Under the pieces are notes generated by a model, which saw only the letters and a program-made list of their open reading frames with translations, ran no database searches and was not told the origin of the DNA. A DNA stretch of 64,000 nt, taken from positions 154,256-218,255 of the forward strand of contig NZ_VLLN01000005.1 of assembly GCF_007830735.1 (NCBI RefSeq), in the 5' to 3' direction. Below, piece by piece: positions 19,363 to 28,845 of the stretch (within the stretch, counting starts at the first letter, position 1; each line of letters starts with the position of its first letter). The translations under genes and the position numbers were made by a program. This DNA is from Geobacter argillaceus. GTDB lineage: Bacteria > Desulfobacterota > Desulfuromonadia > Geobacterales > DSM-12255.

Positions 19363-19378
19363 TGGCACACCTTGTGCG
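19363..19378 (+). promoter_or_regulatory. Sigma-54 promoter for the 19420 kinase
   Basis: TGGCAC-ACCTT-GTGCG matches the sigma-54 consensus with a perfect -24 box and correct spacing. It lies 41 bp before the kinase start, so the leader is short and has no obvious attenuator. Confidence 0.75.
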
Positions 19379-19419
19379 TTTAATGGGTTAGCCATAATTT
19401 CGTGGCGACCGGAGTGGCA

Positions 19420-20166
19420 ATGACCCATCCAACCCACAACCTGAGCAGCGAACGGAACGCCCTTGATGCGGGCATGCTCGAACAGCTCGCGTCAAGCGAG
19501 CGGTTGGCCGAGCTGGGACGGATCTCCGCCGGCATAGTCCACGAACTGAATACCCCCCTGTCGGTAATCGCCTCGGCTGCCCAATTGATCCTCCGGGAGG
19601 ATGAACTCCCCCCGTTTACCCGGGAGATGGTGGAGCGGATCGGCGAGGAGGCCCACCGTCTCTCCGGCATGGTGCGAGGTGTCCTCACCTTTGTGCGACA
19701 GGATGAGCGGCAGGAGGGGGAAAGCGATCTCAGTCAGGTCGTGCGCGAAGTGCTGGCCCTTCTCCACTACGAGGCCCGTAAGCGGTCCGTAGCCGTAGTC
19801 GAGGAACTGGACTTCACCCTGCCATCCGTTGCCGTGGAGAGCAACGTCCTGAAGCAGATACTCATCAACCTGGTGATGAATGCGCTCCAGGCCATGTCCG
19901 ACGGCGGAACGCTCCATTTGCGGACGTTTCTCGACCTGGATCGACGCCCTACTCTTTCCGTTGCCGATACCGGCTGCGGCATCCCGCCGGACCGTCTTGG
20001 CCGTATTTTCGAGCCGTTTTACACCACCAAGTCAGCCGGCGAGGGGACCGGGCTCGGACTTTTCGTCACGGCCAGGCTCCTGGAAGCGGCTGGCGGCGAA
20101 ATCACCGTGTCGAGTGTGGCCGGTGAAGGGACCACCTTCATGGTCACGGTTCCTTCGGTCGACTGA
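19420..20166 (+). CDS. Soluble sensor histidine kinase without a sensor domain
   Basis: I place the start at ATG 19420 behind GGAG, giving 248 residues; an in-frame GTG at 19402 would add six. There is no membrane helix and only about 25 residues precede the HisKA domain. The H box is ISAGIVHELNTPLS (H41), followed by N (ILINLVMNALQAM), G1 (DTGCGIP), F (FEPFYTTK) and G2 (GTGLGLF) boxes. No response regulator is adjacent. Its sigma-54 promoter and place next to amt-glnK-amt suggest a nitrogen role, possibly phosphorylating an ANTAR regulator encoded elsewhere; that link is inference. Confidence 0.88.
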   Translation: MTHPTHNLSSERNALDAGMLEQLASSERLAELGRISAGIVHELNTPLSVIASAAQLILREDELPPFTREMVERIGEEAHRLSGMVRGVLTFVRQDERQEGESDLSQVVREVLALLHYEARKRSVAVVEELDFTLPSVAVESNVLKQILINLVMNALQAMSDGGTLHLRTFLDLDRRPTLSVADTGCGIPPDRLGRIFEPFYTTKSAGEGTGLGLFVTARLLEAAGGEITVSSVAGEGTTFMVTVPSVD

Positions 20167-20272
20167 CTATTCCGGGGCGTCCTCCCACCTTTCCACATAT
20201 TCCCCTGTTTACCCTGCCGTAAAATTGTGCAAAGATGCTTTGCTACCTACCAGCCCATGCAGGAGTGACCGT

Positions 20273-21043
20273 ATGCACAACTATCTCGAAGCTGCCATCG
20301 ATGCTGCCAGAATCGCGGGTGAACTGCAGCGCAGCCGGCTTTGGAGCGATATCGATATCCGGTTCAAGGGTGAAACCGATCTGGTGACGGAAGTGGACCG
20401 GGCCTGCGAAGAGCGGATCGTCTCATTGCTGCTGAGCCGCTTCCCGGATCACGATATCCTGGCCGAGGAGAACGATTACGGCGAGCTGAAGGGGTCACAC
20501 CGCTGGATTATCGATCCGCTGGACGGGACCACCAATTATGCCCATGGGTTCCCCTGGTTTGCCGTATCCATTGCCCTGGAGATCGAGGGCGACATTCGGG
20601 TGGGGGTGGTCTATCAGCCGGTGCTGGACGAGCTCTTCACGGCGGTGAAAGGGGAGGGGGCCTGGCTGAATGGGGAGCGGCTGGCCGTTTCCCGGCGGCA
20701 ACCGTTACGGCAGTGCCTGCTGGCCACCGGTTTCCCGTACGATGGCACCTGCGACAACGAGAACAACCTGGACCATTTCTGCAGGTTTCAGCTGGCGGTC
20801 AGGGGCATACGGCGTGCCGGGGCAGCTGCCCTTGATCTGGCATATGTGGCGGCCGGACGCCTGGATGGATACTGGGAGTGCAAGCTGAAACCGTGGGACA
20901 TGGCGGCTGGCGAGCTTCTGGTGAGCGAGGCGGGTGGCCGGGTAACCAACCACTCGGGCGAGCCGCATTCGGTTTACGATCACCGGATCGTGGCCAGTAA
21001 CGGACTTATTCACGAAGCGATGCTGGAGCTACTGGCACGGTAG
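20273..21043 (+). CDS. suhB: Inositol monophosphatase-family phosphatase (SuhB-like)
   Basis: The start is ATG 20273 behind AGGAGTGACC, giving 256 residues. Signatures of the lithium-sensitive Mg-dependent phosphatase family are all present: KGETDLVTEVD, the metal site ILAEEN, WIIDPLDGTTNYAHG, and the C-terminal LKPWDMAAGELLVSEAGG. Members hydrolyse inositol-1-phosphate and related sugar phosphates; SuhB in E. coli also takes part in rRNA antitermination complexes. It stands alone between a kinase gene and a convergent secreted-protein gene. The exact substrate cannot be told from sequence. Confidence 0.93.
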   Translation: MHNYLEAAIDAARIAGELQRSRLWSDIDIRFKGETDLVTEVDRACEERIVSLLLSRFPDHDILAEENDYGELKGSHRWIIDPLDGTTNYAHGFPWFAVSIALEIEGDIRVGVVYQPVLDELFTAVKGEGAWLNGERLAVSRRQPLRQCLLATGFPYDGTCDNENNLDHFCRFQLAVRGIRRAGAAALDLAYVAAGRLDGYWECKLKPWDMAAGELLVSEAGGRVTNHSGEPHSVYDHRIVASNGLIHEAMLELLAR

Positions 21044-21058
21044 GGTCGAGGCAATTGC

Positions 21059-21607
21059 CTATTGGCAGAGTTCGAATTCGTAGGTCTCCACGACCTCCCG
21101 TTCCGTATTCCGTTCCGTGACAATGGCCTTGCAGCCGTCGATTTCCGCCGTGTACATGAAGCCGTTATAGATGCCCGGCCGGTTAGGCGCTTCCCCCGCC
21201 CTGGTCTGGCGGGCTATCATCAGGGCATTCTCCCTGCGCCGCGGATCGATTTTCCGTGGCGCCTGCTCGTATACCGGGTCGGCGTATGCCACGATCCGGC
21301 TGTCCTTGACCAGAAAACGCCGGATGGTATCCACGTCACCGTCTCCACCGGTGAGACGGACGGATACCTGGGCATACTCTCCCCGCTCGCCGTCGTACTG
21401 CACGGTATAGCGGCCGCGCTGTAGCAACTGTTCTTGCTTCGCTATCAATTCCACGGCCAGTTTTTCCTCTTTCGTGGCCGGTTCAGGTGCTCCGCTCCGT
21501 TTGCGCCACCGGGTGTTTTCGCCCGGTGCCATCGTATCTGCCATCGAGGCCGACGCAACGAGCAACAAGAGCAGGGTGACGGTAATGGTTCTGATCCACG
21601 CAGACAT
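21059..21607 (-). CDS. Secreted protein of unknown function
   Basis: I place the start at the ATG ending at 21607, behind GGAAGGAGATGCTT, giving 182 residues. Residues 1-24 are a signal peptide (WIRTITVTLLLLLVASASMA) with likely cleavage before DTMAPG. The mature protein is charged and mixed alpha/beta (EEKLAVELIAKQEQLLQRGRYTVQYDGERGEYAQVSVRL) and ends in a Cys-Gln. Two cysteines in the C-terminal part (DGCKAIV, FELCQ) could form a disulfide. I do not recognise the family. It is convergent with suhB and stands alone on the - strand. Confidence 0.7.
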   Translation of the reverse strand: MSAWIRTITVTLLLLLVASASMADTMAPGENTRWRKRSGAPEPATKEEKLAVELIAKQEQLLQRGRYTVQYDGERGEYAQVSVRLTGGDGDVDTIRRFLVKDSRIVAYADPVYEQAPRKIDPRRRENALMIARQTRAGEAPNRPGIYNGFMYTAEIDGCKAIVTERNTEREVVETYEFELCQ

Positions 21608-21758
21608 ATAAGCATCTCCTTCCAACTAAATTCCCGGTGACATTTTTTATCATGCCTCACCCTGTTTTGCAAAGGGGGCAGTGGATAGTTGCTTTCTTCT
21701 TCTGTCCGGATAGGGTATAAGAAATTTTTTGTATACAGTGCGCAGCCGGGGAGTGTTC

Positions 21759-23723
21759 GTGCATCATTATCTCTTCAATGTCATAAACAACCTGAAGCTC
21801 CGCTGGAAGATGGTGGTGCTGGTGTTGCCGCTGGTCACCATTCCGATCTTCATCGTTGGCGGGGTTACCGGTTACATCGCCACCAAACAGGCCTATCGCG
21901 GCATAACCCAGACGAGCAAGGACGATCTGGACCACATGGCCTCCTTTACCGGCGACCTGCTCAACTCCCATTACCAACAGTTCCAGGTCTACAAACAGGA
22001 CAAGGAGCGGAGTTTCCGGCAGGAACTGGCCACCCTGGCCAACCTCTCCTACAATCTGGTGGAAACCGAGTACCGGCAGGCGGTCAGCGGTCAGATCAGC
22101 ATGCAGACCGCCCTGGAGGAGGCGCGCAAGGCGCTCAAAAGGGTTAATGTCGGTGAAACCGGCTACATCTACGCCATGACCAGTCGGGGCGACCTGAAGG
22201 TGCATATCGCCCGCGAAGGTGAGAACGTTTACAACGAGAAGGACGAGAACGGCCGCCACTTCATTCGGGAGATGTGCCAGAAGGCCGTCAAGTCACGACC
22301 GGGAGAGGTGCTGTTCATCATCTACCCCTGGCGCAATGCCGTCCTCGGCGATCCGACGCCGCGCAACAAGGTGGTTGCCTACCGCTACTTCCGGGAACTG
22401 GACTTGATCATTGCCGCCGGTGGGTACCTGGAAGAGAGCTATGAAAGCGTGGAGTTCGAGCGCCGTTCCTTTGCCGCGCTCAAGGAGAAGATCAAGAGCA
22501 AGCAGGTGGGAACCACCGGTTACATCTTCTGCATGGACCGCAAAGGGACCTTTATGGTCCATCCCACCGGCGAGGGAAAGAATTTTTTCGATACCCGGGA
22601 TACGGACGGCCGGCCATTCATCCGGGAGATGTGTGAGAAAAAGAGCGGCTGGATACGGTATCCCTGGAAGAATGTGGGTGATCCGACACCACGGATGAAG
22701 ATCGTCAGGTTCGAATATTTCGCCCCGTGGGACTGGATCGTGGCGGTCGGCTCCTACGAGGAGGAGTTCTACCACGAGGCCAACAAGATCACCTCGCGGA
22801 TTCTGGTCTGGATGATGATCCTGACCGCCGTCTGTTCGTTGGTGGCCCTGGGGATGGTGGTTTTCGCCTCCAAGGTGCTGACCGATCCGATCAACCATAT
22901 GATCGACATCATCCGCAAGGTAAAGCGGGGGAGACTGGATGAGCGGATGGAGGTCACAACGGGCGACGAACTGGGTGAACTGGCAACCGCCTTCAACCGG
23001 ATGACCGCCATGATAAAGCACAACCAGGAGATGGAGGCGACTCTGGCCCAGCAGGGGAAGATGGCGTCCCTTGGTGTTCTGTCGTCCGGGGTGGCCCACG
23101 AGATCAATAATCCGCTCGGTGTTATTCTGGGGTATGCCGCCTACCTGGAGGGAAAGCTTCCACCCGAGGACGCGAACTACCGCTACATCCAAGAGATCAA
23201 GCGCGAGAGCAAGCGGTGCAAGAAGATCGTTCAGGACCTTCTGAATTATGCCCGAACCCCCAAGCCGGCCCGGGAGGAGACAGATCTCAATGCGCTGCTC
23301 GACCAGATTGTCGATTTTGCCGCCAACCATACGGACATGCACAACGTGACGGTGACCAGGGCGTTCGGTCGTGACCTGCCGCCGGTCATGCTGGACGGCG
23401 ACCTGATGCGTCAGGTGGCGATCAACCTGATCCTGAACGCCGGCGCCGCCATGACTGACGGCGGTACCCTGACCGTGGCCACCGGTCTGGATGGGGATGA
23501 TGTGGTCATGACCTTTCGCGATAACGGTAACGGCATTCCGCAGGAGAACCTGGAAAAGATCTTTGAGCCGTTTTTTACCACCAAGGCCAAAGGGACCGGG
23601 CTCGGGCTTGCCATTACCAAACAGATCGTTGAGCAGCACCACGGCCGGATCGTTATCGACAGTACGGTGGGGGAGGGGACCACGGTGACGGTGCGCCTGC
23701 CTGTGGAGCCGGAGGCGCTTTGA
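21759..23723 (+). CDS. Membrane histidine kinase with double Cache sensor and HAMP
   Basis: Starting at GTG 21759 behind GGGGAG (a GTG at 21753 is an alternative), the protein has about 654 residues. The order is: membrane helix (about 19-41); periplasmic double Cache region with two matching motifs (VGETGYIYAMTSRGDLKVH and VGTTGYIFCMDRKGTFMVHP); second helix (about 348-370); HAMP (VLTDPINHMIDIIRKVKRG); HisKA with H447 (SSGVAHEINNPLG); HATPase with NLILNAGAAM, DNGNGIP, FEPFFTTK and GTGLGLAI. Cache domains bind small organic ligands from outside. The next gene is its likely partner regulator. Confidence 0.94.
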   Translation: MHHYLFNVINNLKLRWKMVVLVLPLVTIPIFIVGGVTGYIATKQAYRGITQTSKDDLDHMASFTGDLLNSHYQQFQVYKQDKERSFRQELATLANLSYNLVETEYRQAVSGQISMQTALEEARKALKRVNVGETGYIYAMTSRGDLKVHIAREGENVYNEKDENGRHFIREMCQKAVKSRPGEVLFIIYPWRNAVLGDPTPRNKVVAYRYFRELDLIIAAGGYLEESYESVEFERRSFAALKEKIKSKQVGTTGYIFCMDRKGTFMVHPTGEGKNFFDTRDTDGRPFIREMCEKKSGWIRYPWKNVGDPTPRMKIVRFEYFAPWDWIVAVGSYEEEFYHEANKITSRILVWMMILTAVCSLVALGMVVFASKVLTDPINHMIDIIRKVKRGRLDERMEVTTGDELGELATAFNRMTAMIKHNQEMEATLAQQGKMASLGVLSSGVAHEINNPLGVILGYAAYLEGKLPPEDANYRYIQEIKRESKRCKKIVQDLLNYARTPKPAREETDLNALLDQIVDFAANHTDMHNVTVTRAFGRDLPPVMLDGDLMRQVAINLILNAGAAMTDGGTLTVATGLDGDDVVMTFRDNGNGIPQENLEKIFEPFFTTKAKGTGLGLAITKQIVEQHHGRIVIDSTVGEGTTVTVRLPVEPEAL

Positions 23724-23844
23724 TCCGGGGCACCGGTATTCTCCCTTGACACCTGTCTGATTTACGCTTAGACATGCTTTTGTCGCGTGGCGGACCGAAG
23801 TAGCCGGCTGCCCACAGATACATTCTTTCCGGAGCGGGTGCAGT

Positions 23845-25224
23845 GTGACCGATAAGAAGAGAATCCTTTTGGTCGACAACGAGGAAGGGCTCTGTCGGAT
23901 GATGGAGGCGATCCTTCTCGACAACGGCTATAGCGTGAAGGCCTTTACCCGCTCGTTCGACGCCGTCGAGGAATTCCGGGCCGGGGAGTGGGATCTGGTC
24001 ATATCCGACATCAAGATGCCGGGGATGGATGGCCTGGAGGTGCTGCAGCGGATCAAACAGAAGGATCCGACACTGCCGGTCATCATGGTCACTGCCTATG
24101 CCACGGTGGAGATGTCGATTCAGGCACTGCGCCGCGGGGCCTACGACATGCTGACCAAACCGTTCGAGCCCGAGGAACTGCTCTACCGGGTGAAGAACGC
24201 CCTGAAACAGACCGAGCTCCTGGAAGAGAACCGTGAACTGAAGGCGGAACTGGCCGGCAAATTCAACTTCGACAACATCATCGGTGCCTCGGGTGGCCTC
24301 AGGCAGTTGCTGGAGCGGGTGGAGAAGGTGGCGATCCGCGACACGTCGGTGCTGATCACCGGCGAATCGGGCACCGGCAAGGAACTGATCGCCCAGGCGA
24401 TCCACTACAATTCACCTCGGAAACAGAAGCGGTTCGTTGCCATCAACTGCGGGGCGCTGCCCGAGTCGATCCTGGAGAGCGAGCTGTTCGGCTACCGGAA
24501 AGGGGCCTTTACCGGGGCCAAGGAGAACCGGCAGGGGCTTCTGGAGGCGGCCGACGGAGGAACCCTGTTTCTGGACGAGGTGGGGAACCTGCCGATGAAC
24601 GTGCAGAAGACCCTGCTCCGTTTCCTCCAGGAACAGGAATTCCTCCGGATCGGCGACACGACACCGACCAAAGTGGACGTCCGGGTACTGTCGGCCACCA
24701 ACTCCGACCTGAAGGGTGCGGTGAAGAGCGGCGAATTCAGGGAAGACCTCTATTACCGTCTCAATGTGGTGAATATCCATCTCCCTCCTTTGCGGGAGCG
24801 GCAGGCTGACATCCCGCTCCTGGCGGCTCATTTCATTCGGGAACAGAACGACAAGTTCGGCACCCGGGTAAAAGGGTTCTCCCCCGATGCCCTTGCCGTG
24901 GCCTGTGCCTACGAGTGGCCCGGAAACATCCGGCAGCTGAAGAACGTCATCGAGGCCTCGATGGCGATGGAGAGCGAAGACTCCATCAGTCTTGAGGTGC
25001 TGTCCCAGTTTGTCGAACTTCCGGAAGGGGAGCCATTGGGGCCACTGAGCGAGATCTGCGGTGACAGTGACTACGCGGCGGTCATGTCCCGTTTCGAGAG
25101 CGAATACCTGCGTGGCCTGCTCGGCCGGCATGGTTGGAACGTGGAGTCCGCAGCCAGGGATGTGGGGATCAACATGGCCACCATGTACCGTAAGATAAAG
25201 AAGTACGGACTGAAAAAAGAGTGA
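23845..25224 (+). CDS. NtrC-family sigma-54-dependent response regulator
   Basis: This 459-residue regulator starts at GTG 23845. The receiver domain has phospho-site D55 (LVISDIKMPGMDG) and TKPFEP. The AAA+ domain has GESGTGKE, the sigma-54 loop GAFTGA (in GYRKGAFTGAKEN), GGTLFLDEVG and the sensor region. The C-terminal Fis-type HTH reads WNVESAARDVGINMATMYRKIKKYG. It follows the Cache-domain kinase by 121 bp, with a possible sigma-70 promoter (TTGACA at 23746) between them, and the two form a two-component pair. Its targets are not evident. Confidence 0.95.
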   Translation: MTDKKRILLVDNEEGLCRMMEAILLDNGYSVKAFTRSFDAVEEFRAGEWDLVISDIKMPGMDGLEVLQRIKQKDPTLPVIMVTAYATVEMSIQALRRGAYDMLTKPFEPEELLYRVKNALKQTELLEENRELKAELAGKFNFDNIIGASGGLRQLLERVEKVAIRDTSVLITGESGTGKELIAQAIHYNSPRKQKRFVAINCGALPESILESELFGYRKGAFTGAKENRQGLLEAADGGTLFLDEVGNLPMNVQKTLLRFLQEQEFLRIGDTTPTKVDVRVLSATNSDLKGAVKSGEFREDLYYRLNVVNIHLPPLRERQADIPLLAAHFIREQNDKFGTRVKGFSPDALAVACAYEWPGNIRQLKNVIEASMAMESEDSISLEVLSQFVELPEGEPLGPLSEICGDSDYAAVMSRFESEYLRGLLGRHGWNVESAARDVGINMATMYRKIKKYGLKKE

Positions 25225-25258
25225 TTTTACTTTCACTAAAGGGCTGTTGAGGGGGTGG

Positions 25259-25306
25259 CCCCGTGTTGTTAGGTAACTTCATGGTGTCACGGTAACGGGG
25301 TTTTAG
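25259..25306 (+). terminator. Possible terminator after the 23845 regulator
   Basis: CCCCGT and ACGGGG can pair across a loop of about 30 bases that itself holds smaller complementary parts, followed by TTTTAGTTTT. The long loop makes this a weak prediction. Confidence 0.35.
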
Positions 25307-25342
25307 TTTTGATGAAAAAGGATTGTGCTGGAGAAGCAATAT

Positions 25343-26410
25343 ATGCTACATAGCAGAGTCTTGAAGGCTGGCCGTCTCCGTTCCGAGCTCGGCCTGGATG
25401 CCCTGATCTTCACCGGCCTGCCGAACATCCGCTACCTGGCCGGGTTCACCGGCAGCGACGGCGTGTTGGTGGTTGCCGGGGATGGGGCCTGGTTCCTGAC
25501 CGATTCCCGCTATACGACCCAGGCGGGTCAGGAGGCTTCCCACTGCCGGGTTCGTGAGTACCGGGCCAAGGTGGAGGGGGTGGCTGAGCTGTGTACCGAG
25601 GCCTCCCTGGTGCGGGTGGGGATCGAGGCGGAACAGACCACGGTGGCGTTTTACCGCGCACTCACCGATGCCCTTGCCGGTGTGGAGCTGGTACCGCTGG
25701 AAGCCGAACTGAACGGCCTGCGACTCGTGAAGGAGCCGGCAGAGCTGGAACTCCTGTCGGACTGTAGCGCCATTGCCTCGGCAGCGCTGGAAGAGATTCT
25801 CCCTCTGGTACGGCCGGGCGCGGTGGAGCAGGAGCTGGCCCTGGCACTGGAGGTTGCCATGCGTCGGCGCGGCGCCGACGATCGCTCATTCGACTTCATC
25901 GTCGCGTCCGGGGAGCGAGGGGCGCTGCCCCACGGCCGGGCCTCGGAGAAGGTCGTGGCTGCCGGGGAACTGGTGACGTTCGACTTTGGTGCCCGTTACC
26001 GGGGGTACTGTTCCGACGAAACGGTCACTGTGGCGGTAGGGCGTGCCGATGACCGCCAGCGGGAGATCTACCGGGTGGTGAAAGAGGCCCATGACCTGGC
26101 CATCGCTGCGGTTCGGCCGGGAATCGCCTGCCGTGACCTGGACCGGATTGCCCGCGGCTATATCGAAGAGAAGGGGTTTGGTCCGTACTTCGGCCATGGT
26201 CTGGGACACGGAGTCGGTATCGAGGTGCACGAAAAGCCGGTGGTTTCGTACCGGAGCGAGCAACTGGTTGAAGAAGGAATGGTCTTTACCGTCGAGCCGG
26301 GGATCTACATTCCCGGCTTCGGTGGCGTCAGGATCGAGGATACGGTGGTGGTGACCGGTAACGGTTGCCGACTCCTCACCGGCGTATCAAAGGAACTGCG
26401 CATCGTCTGA
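25343..26410 (+). CDS. Xaa-Pro aminopeptidase (M24 family)
   Basis: The ATG at 25343 sits at ideal distance from GGAG, giving 355 residues. The N-terminal creatinase-like domain ([19 protein letters not shown]) precedes the pita-bread metallopeptidase domain. The five metal ligands are visible in order: D and D ([19 protein letters not shown]), H ([15 protein letters not shown]), E (FTVEPGIYI) and E ([11 protein letters not shown]). The enzyme removes N-terminal residues preceding proline. It stands just before accB-accC. In many bacteria efp lies between these genes; no efp is seen here. Confidence 0.93.
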   Translation: MLHSRVLKAGRLRSELGLDALIFTGLPNIRYLAGFTGSDGVLVVAGDGAWFLTDSRYTTQAGQEASHCRVREYRAKVEGVAELCTEASLVRVGIEAEQTTVAFYRALTDALAGVELVPLEAELNGLRLVKEPAELELLSDCSAIASAALEEILPLVRPGAVEQELALALEVAMRRRGADDRSFDFIVASGERGALPHGRASEKVVAAGELVTFDFGARYRGYCSDETVTVAVGRADDRQREIYRVVKEAHDLAIAAVRPGIACRDLDRIARGYIEEKGFGPYFGHGLGHGVGIEVHEKPVVSYRSEQLVEEGMVFTVEPGIYIPGFGGVRIEDTVVVTGNGCRLLTGVSKELRIV

Positions 26411-26496
26411 GAGCCCCGGACGGACATCGGCCTGCCGGTCTCATGGGGTGCGTTTACCATAGTGCAGTACAACACAATCAATCAAAGGAGACATCG

Positions 26497-26943
26497 ATGG
26501 ATATCAAGGATCTGAAGCAGCTCATCACGATAGTGACCGCTAGCGACATCACCGAGTTCGAGATCGAGACCCAGGAGGAAAAGATCAGCATCAAGCGTGG
26601 TTCCCAGCAGGTGGTCCACCTGGCAGCCCCGGCGCCGGTCTACGCTCCTGCGCCTGCTCCGGTGGCTGCCGCACCGGCAGCGACCGTCGATGCCGAGCCG
26701 GCCGGCGACAAGATCACCTCCCCGATCGTCGGCACCTTCTACCGTGCCCCGGCACCCGATGCCGACCCGTATGCGGAGGTCGGCCAAGTCGTGGAGAAGG
26801 GGCAGGTCCTGTGCATTGTCGAGGCAATGAAGCTGATGAACGAGATCGAGGCCGAGTACCGCTGCAAGATCGTCAAGATCTGCAAGGAGAACGCCCAGCC
26901 GGTGGAGTATGGCGACCCGCTCTTCATCGTTGAGCGGCTGTAG
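26497..26943 (+). CDS. accB: Biotin carboxyl carrier protein of acetyl-CoA carboxylase
   Basis: The start is ATG 26497 behind AAAGGAGACATCG, giving 148 residues. The N-terminal helix region ([13 protein letters not shown]) is followed by an Ala/Pro-rich flexible linker (about residues 45-70) and the biotinyl domain with the biotin-accepting lysine K112 in [12 protein letters not shown]. The protein carries carboxybiotin between biotin carboxylase and carboxyltransferase for malonyl-CoA synthesis. accC follows by 42 bp and is certainly co-expressed. Confidence 0.97.
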   Translation: MDIKDLKQLITIVTASDITEFEIETQEEKISIKRGSQQVVHLAAPAPVYAPAPAPVAAAPAATVDAEPAGDKITSPIVGTFYRAPAPDADPYAEVGQVVEKGQVLCIVEAMKLMNEIEAEYRCKIVKICKENAQPVEYGDPLFIVERL

Positions 26944-26985
26944 GTGAAACGGTCAGTAAAGAACTGAGATCGGAGAACTAACTTC

Positions 26986-28326
26986 ATGTTCCATAAAGTG
27001 CTCATCGCCAACCGGGGCGAGATCGCCATGCGCATCATCCGGGCCTGCAAGGAGCTCGGGATCAAGACCGTGGCGGTCTACTCGACGGCCGACAAAGATT
27101 CGCTCCACGTGAAGCTGGCTGACGAGAGCGTTTGCATCGGCCCGCCTCCCAGCCTTTCGAGCTACCTCAACATCAACGCCATCATCAGTGCTGCCGAACT
27201 GACCGATAGCGAGGCGATCCATCCCGGCTACGGCTTTCTCTCCGAGAACGCCCGCTTTGCCGAGATCTGCGAGCAGTGCGGCATCACCTTCATCGGCCCC
27301 TCCTCCCACAGCATGCGGGTCATGGGTGACAAGATCAGCGCCCGCCAGGCGGTGATCAAGGAGAATGTGCCGATCCTCCCCGGTACCAAGGAGGGGGTGA
27401 AGGATGTTGACGAGGCGGTCCGGATCGCCAAGGAAATCGGTTTTCCGGTCATCATCAAGGCAACGGCCGGTGGCGGTGGACGGGGGATGAAGATCGTTCA
27501 TTCGCCGGCAGCACTTCCCAATGCCTTTGCCACGGCCAGGGCCGAGGCCCAGTCCGGTTTCGGCAATCCCGAGGTCTACATCGAAAAGTACTGCGAGCGG
27601 CCGCGGCATGTGGAAATCCAGATCCTCGGCGACAAGCACGGCAATGTCATTCACCTGGGGGAACGGGACTGCTCCATTCAGCGGAGGCACCAGAAGATCA
27701 TCGAGGAGGCGCCGTCGGTGATCAGTACTCCCGAGCTGCGGGCCACCATGGGCGAGGCTGCCGTGCGGGCCGCCAAGGCGGTTGGCTACTCCAGCGCCGG
27801 CACCATCGAATTCCTGGTGGACAAGGACAACAATTTCTACTTCATGGAGATGAACACCCGTATCCAGGTGGAACATCCGGTGACCGAGATGATCACCGGC
27901 ATCGACATCGTGCAGGAACAGATCCGCGTGGCCTTCGGGGAAAAGCTCCGCTACGCCCAGAAGGACGTGAAGATCAACGGCCACGCCATCGAGTGCCGGA
28001 TCAATGCCGAAGATCCGGTCAAGTTTACCCCGTCCCCCGGGAAAATCACCTCCTACCACACACCGGGTGGCCTCGGCGTTCGGGTTGACTCCTTCGTGTA
28101 CGATGGGTATACTGTCGTTCCACATTATGACTCGCTGATCGCCAAGCTGATCGTGCATGCCGAGACCCGCGAGGCGGCAATCCGCCGCATGGCACGGGCG
28201 CTTGACGAATACATTGTGGAGGGGATCAGGACCACCATCCCCTTCCACAAGCGGATCATGGCCAACAAGGACTTCATCGAAGGGGACATCGACACGAGTT
28301 TCCTGGAGCGCATCGTTCTGGAGTGA
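26986..28326 (+). CDS. accC: Biotin carboxylase subunit of acetyl-CoA carboxylase
   Basis: AccC uses ATP and bicarbonate to carboxylate biotin on AccB. The 446 residues contain the typical N-terminus ([20 protein letters not shown]), the ATP-grasp glycine loop ([14 protein letters not shown]), the catalytic region [15 protein letters not shown], and the C-terminal domain ([13 protein letters not shown]). Length and motifs are complete. It is followed within 3 bp by gcvH, which shares its reading direction and probably its transcript. Confidence 0.97.
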   Translation: MFHKVLIANRGEIAMRIIRACKELGIKTVAVYSTADKDSLHVKLADESVCIGPPPSLSSYLNINAIISAAELTDSEAIHPGYGFLSENARFAEICEQCGITFIGPSSHSMRVMGDKISARQAVIKENVPILPGTKEGVKDVDEAVRIAKEIGFPVIIKATAGGGGRGMKIVHSPAALPNAFATARAEAQSGFGNPEVYIEKYCERPRHVEIQILGDKHGNVIHLGERDCSIQRRHQKIIEEAPSVISTPELRATMGEAAVRAAKAVGYSSAGTIEFLVDKDNNFYFMEMNTRIQVEHPVTEMITGIDIVQEQIRVAFGEKLRYAQKDVKINGHAIECRINAEDPVKFTPSPGKITSYHTPGGLGVRVDSFVYDGYTVVPHYDSLIAKLIVHAETREAAIRRMARALDEYIVEGIRTTIPFHKRIMANKDFIEGDIDTSFLERIVLE

Positions 28327-28329
28327 TTT

Positions 28330-28716
28330 ATGGATTTGCCGGAAGAGCTGAAGTACAGCAAAGAGCATCTCTGGATCAGGGTTGAGGGGGACAGGGCGAT
28401 TGTCGGTATCACCGATTATGCCCAGGAGGAGCTGGGGATAGTCACCTCCGTGGAGCTCCCGTCGGTGGGGGACGAACTGGAGCAGGACGATTCATTCGGC
28501 TCCATAGAGGCGCGCAAGACCGTGGCCGATCTCTACGCCCCGGTCAGCGGCACCGTTCTGGAAGTGAACAGCGAGGTGGCCGATTCCCCCGGTCAGATCA
28601 ATGACGATCCCTATGACAGCGGTTGGTTGATCATGGTCGAGATGTCCGATCCAGAGGAGTTGAAACTGCTGTTGACGGCGGATGACTATGCCGAGGCGGT
28701 TGAAGAAAGCGAGTAG
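28330..28716 (+). CDS. gcvH: Glycine cleavage system H-like lipoyl protein
   Basis: This 128-residue protein has the H-protein fold: YSKEHLWIRVEGDRAIVGITDYAQEELG, then the lipoyl-lysine motif GSIEARKTVADLYAPVSG (lipoylated K63), and the C-terminal DPYDSGWLIMVE. H protein shuttles the aminomethyl group between P, T and L proteins; free H-like proteins also act as lipoyl donors. No gcvT or gcvP is adjacent; instead it trails accB-accC, so the gene may serve lipoate assembly or relay and not glycine cleavage. A terminator follows. Confidence 0.93.
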   Translation: MDLPEELKYSKEHLWIRVEGDRAIVGITDYAQEELGIVTSVELPSVGDELEQDDSFGSIEARKTVADLYAPVSGTVLEVNSEVADSPGQINDDPYDSGWLIMVEMSDPEELKLLLTADDYAEAVEESE

Positions 28717-28740
28717 GCCGGGTCTATCATAGAAAAGTCA

Positions 28741-28768
28741 GGGCGAGAGAAGGTCTCGCCCTTTTTTT
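28741..28768 (+). terminator. Rho-independent terminator after gcvH
   Basis: GGGCGAGA and TCTCGCCC form a perfect 8-bp stem with a GAAGG loop, followed by seven T. It closes the accB-accC-gcvH unit. Confidence 0.92.
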
Positions 28769-28845
28769 GTGCGCATGAGGCCGGAGGAAACCGCGGATCG
28801 TTTTGTGGTGGATATAGTATTTGATGGGTGATGAAAGGAGTGACC

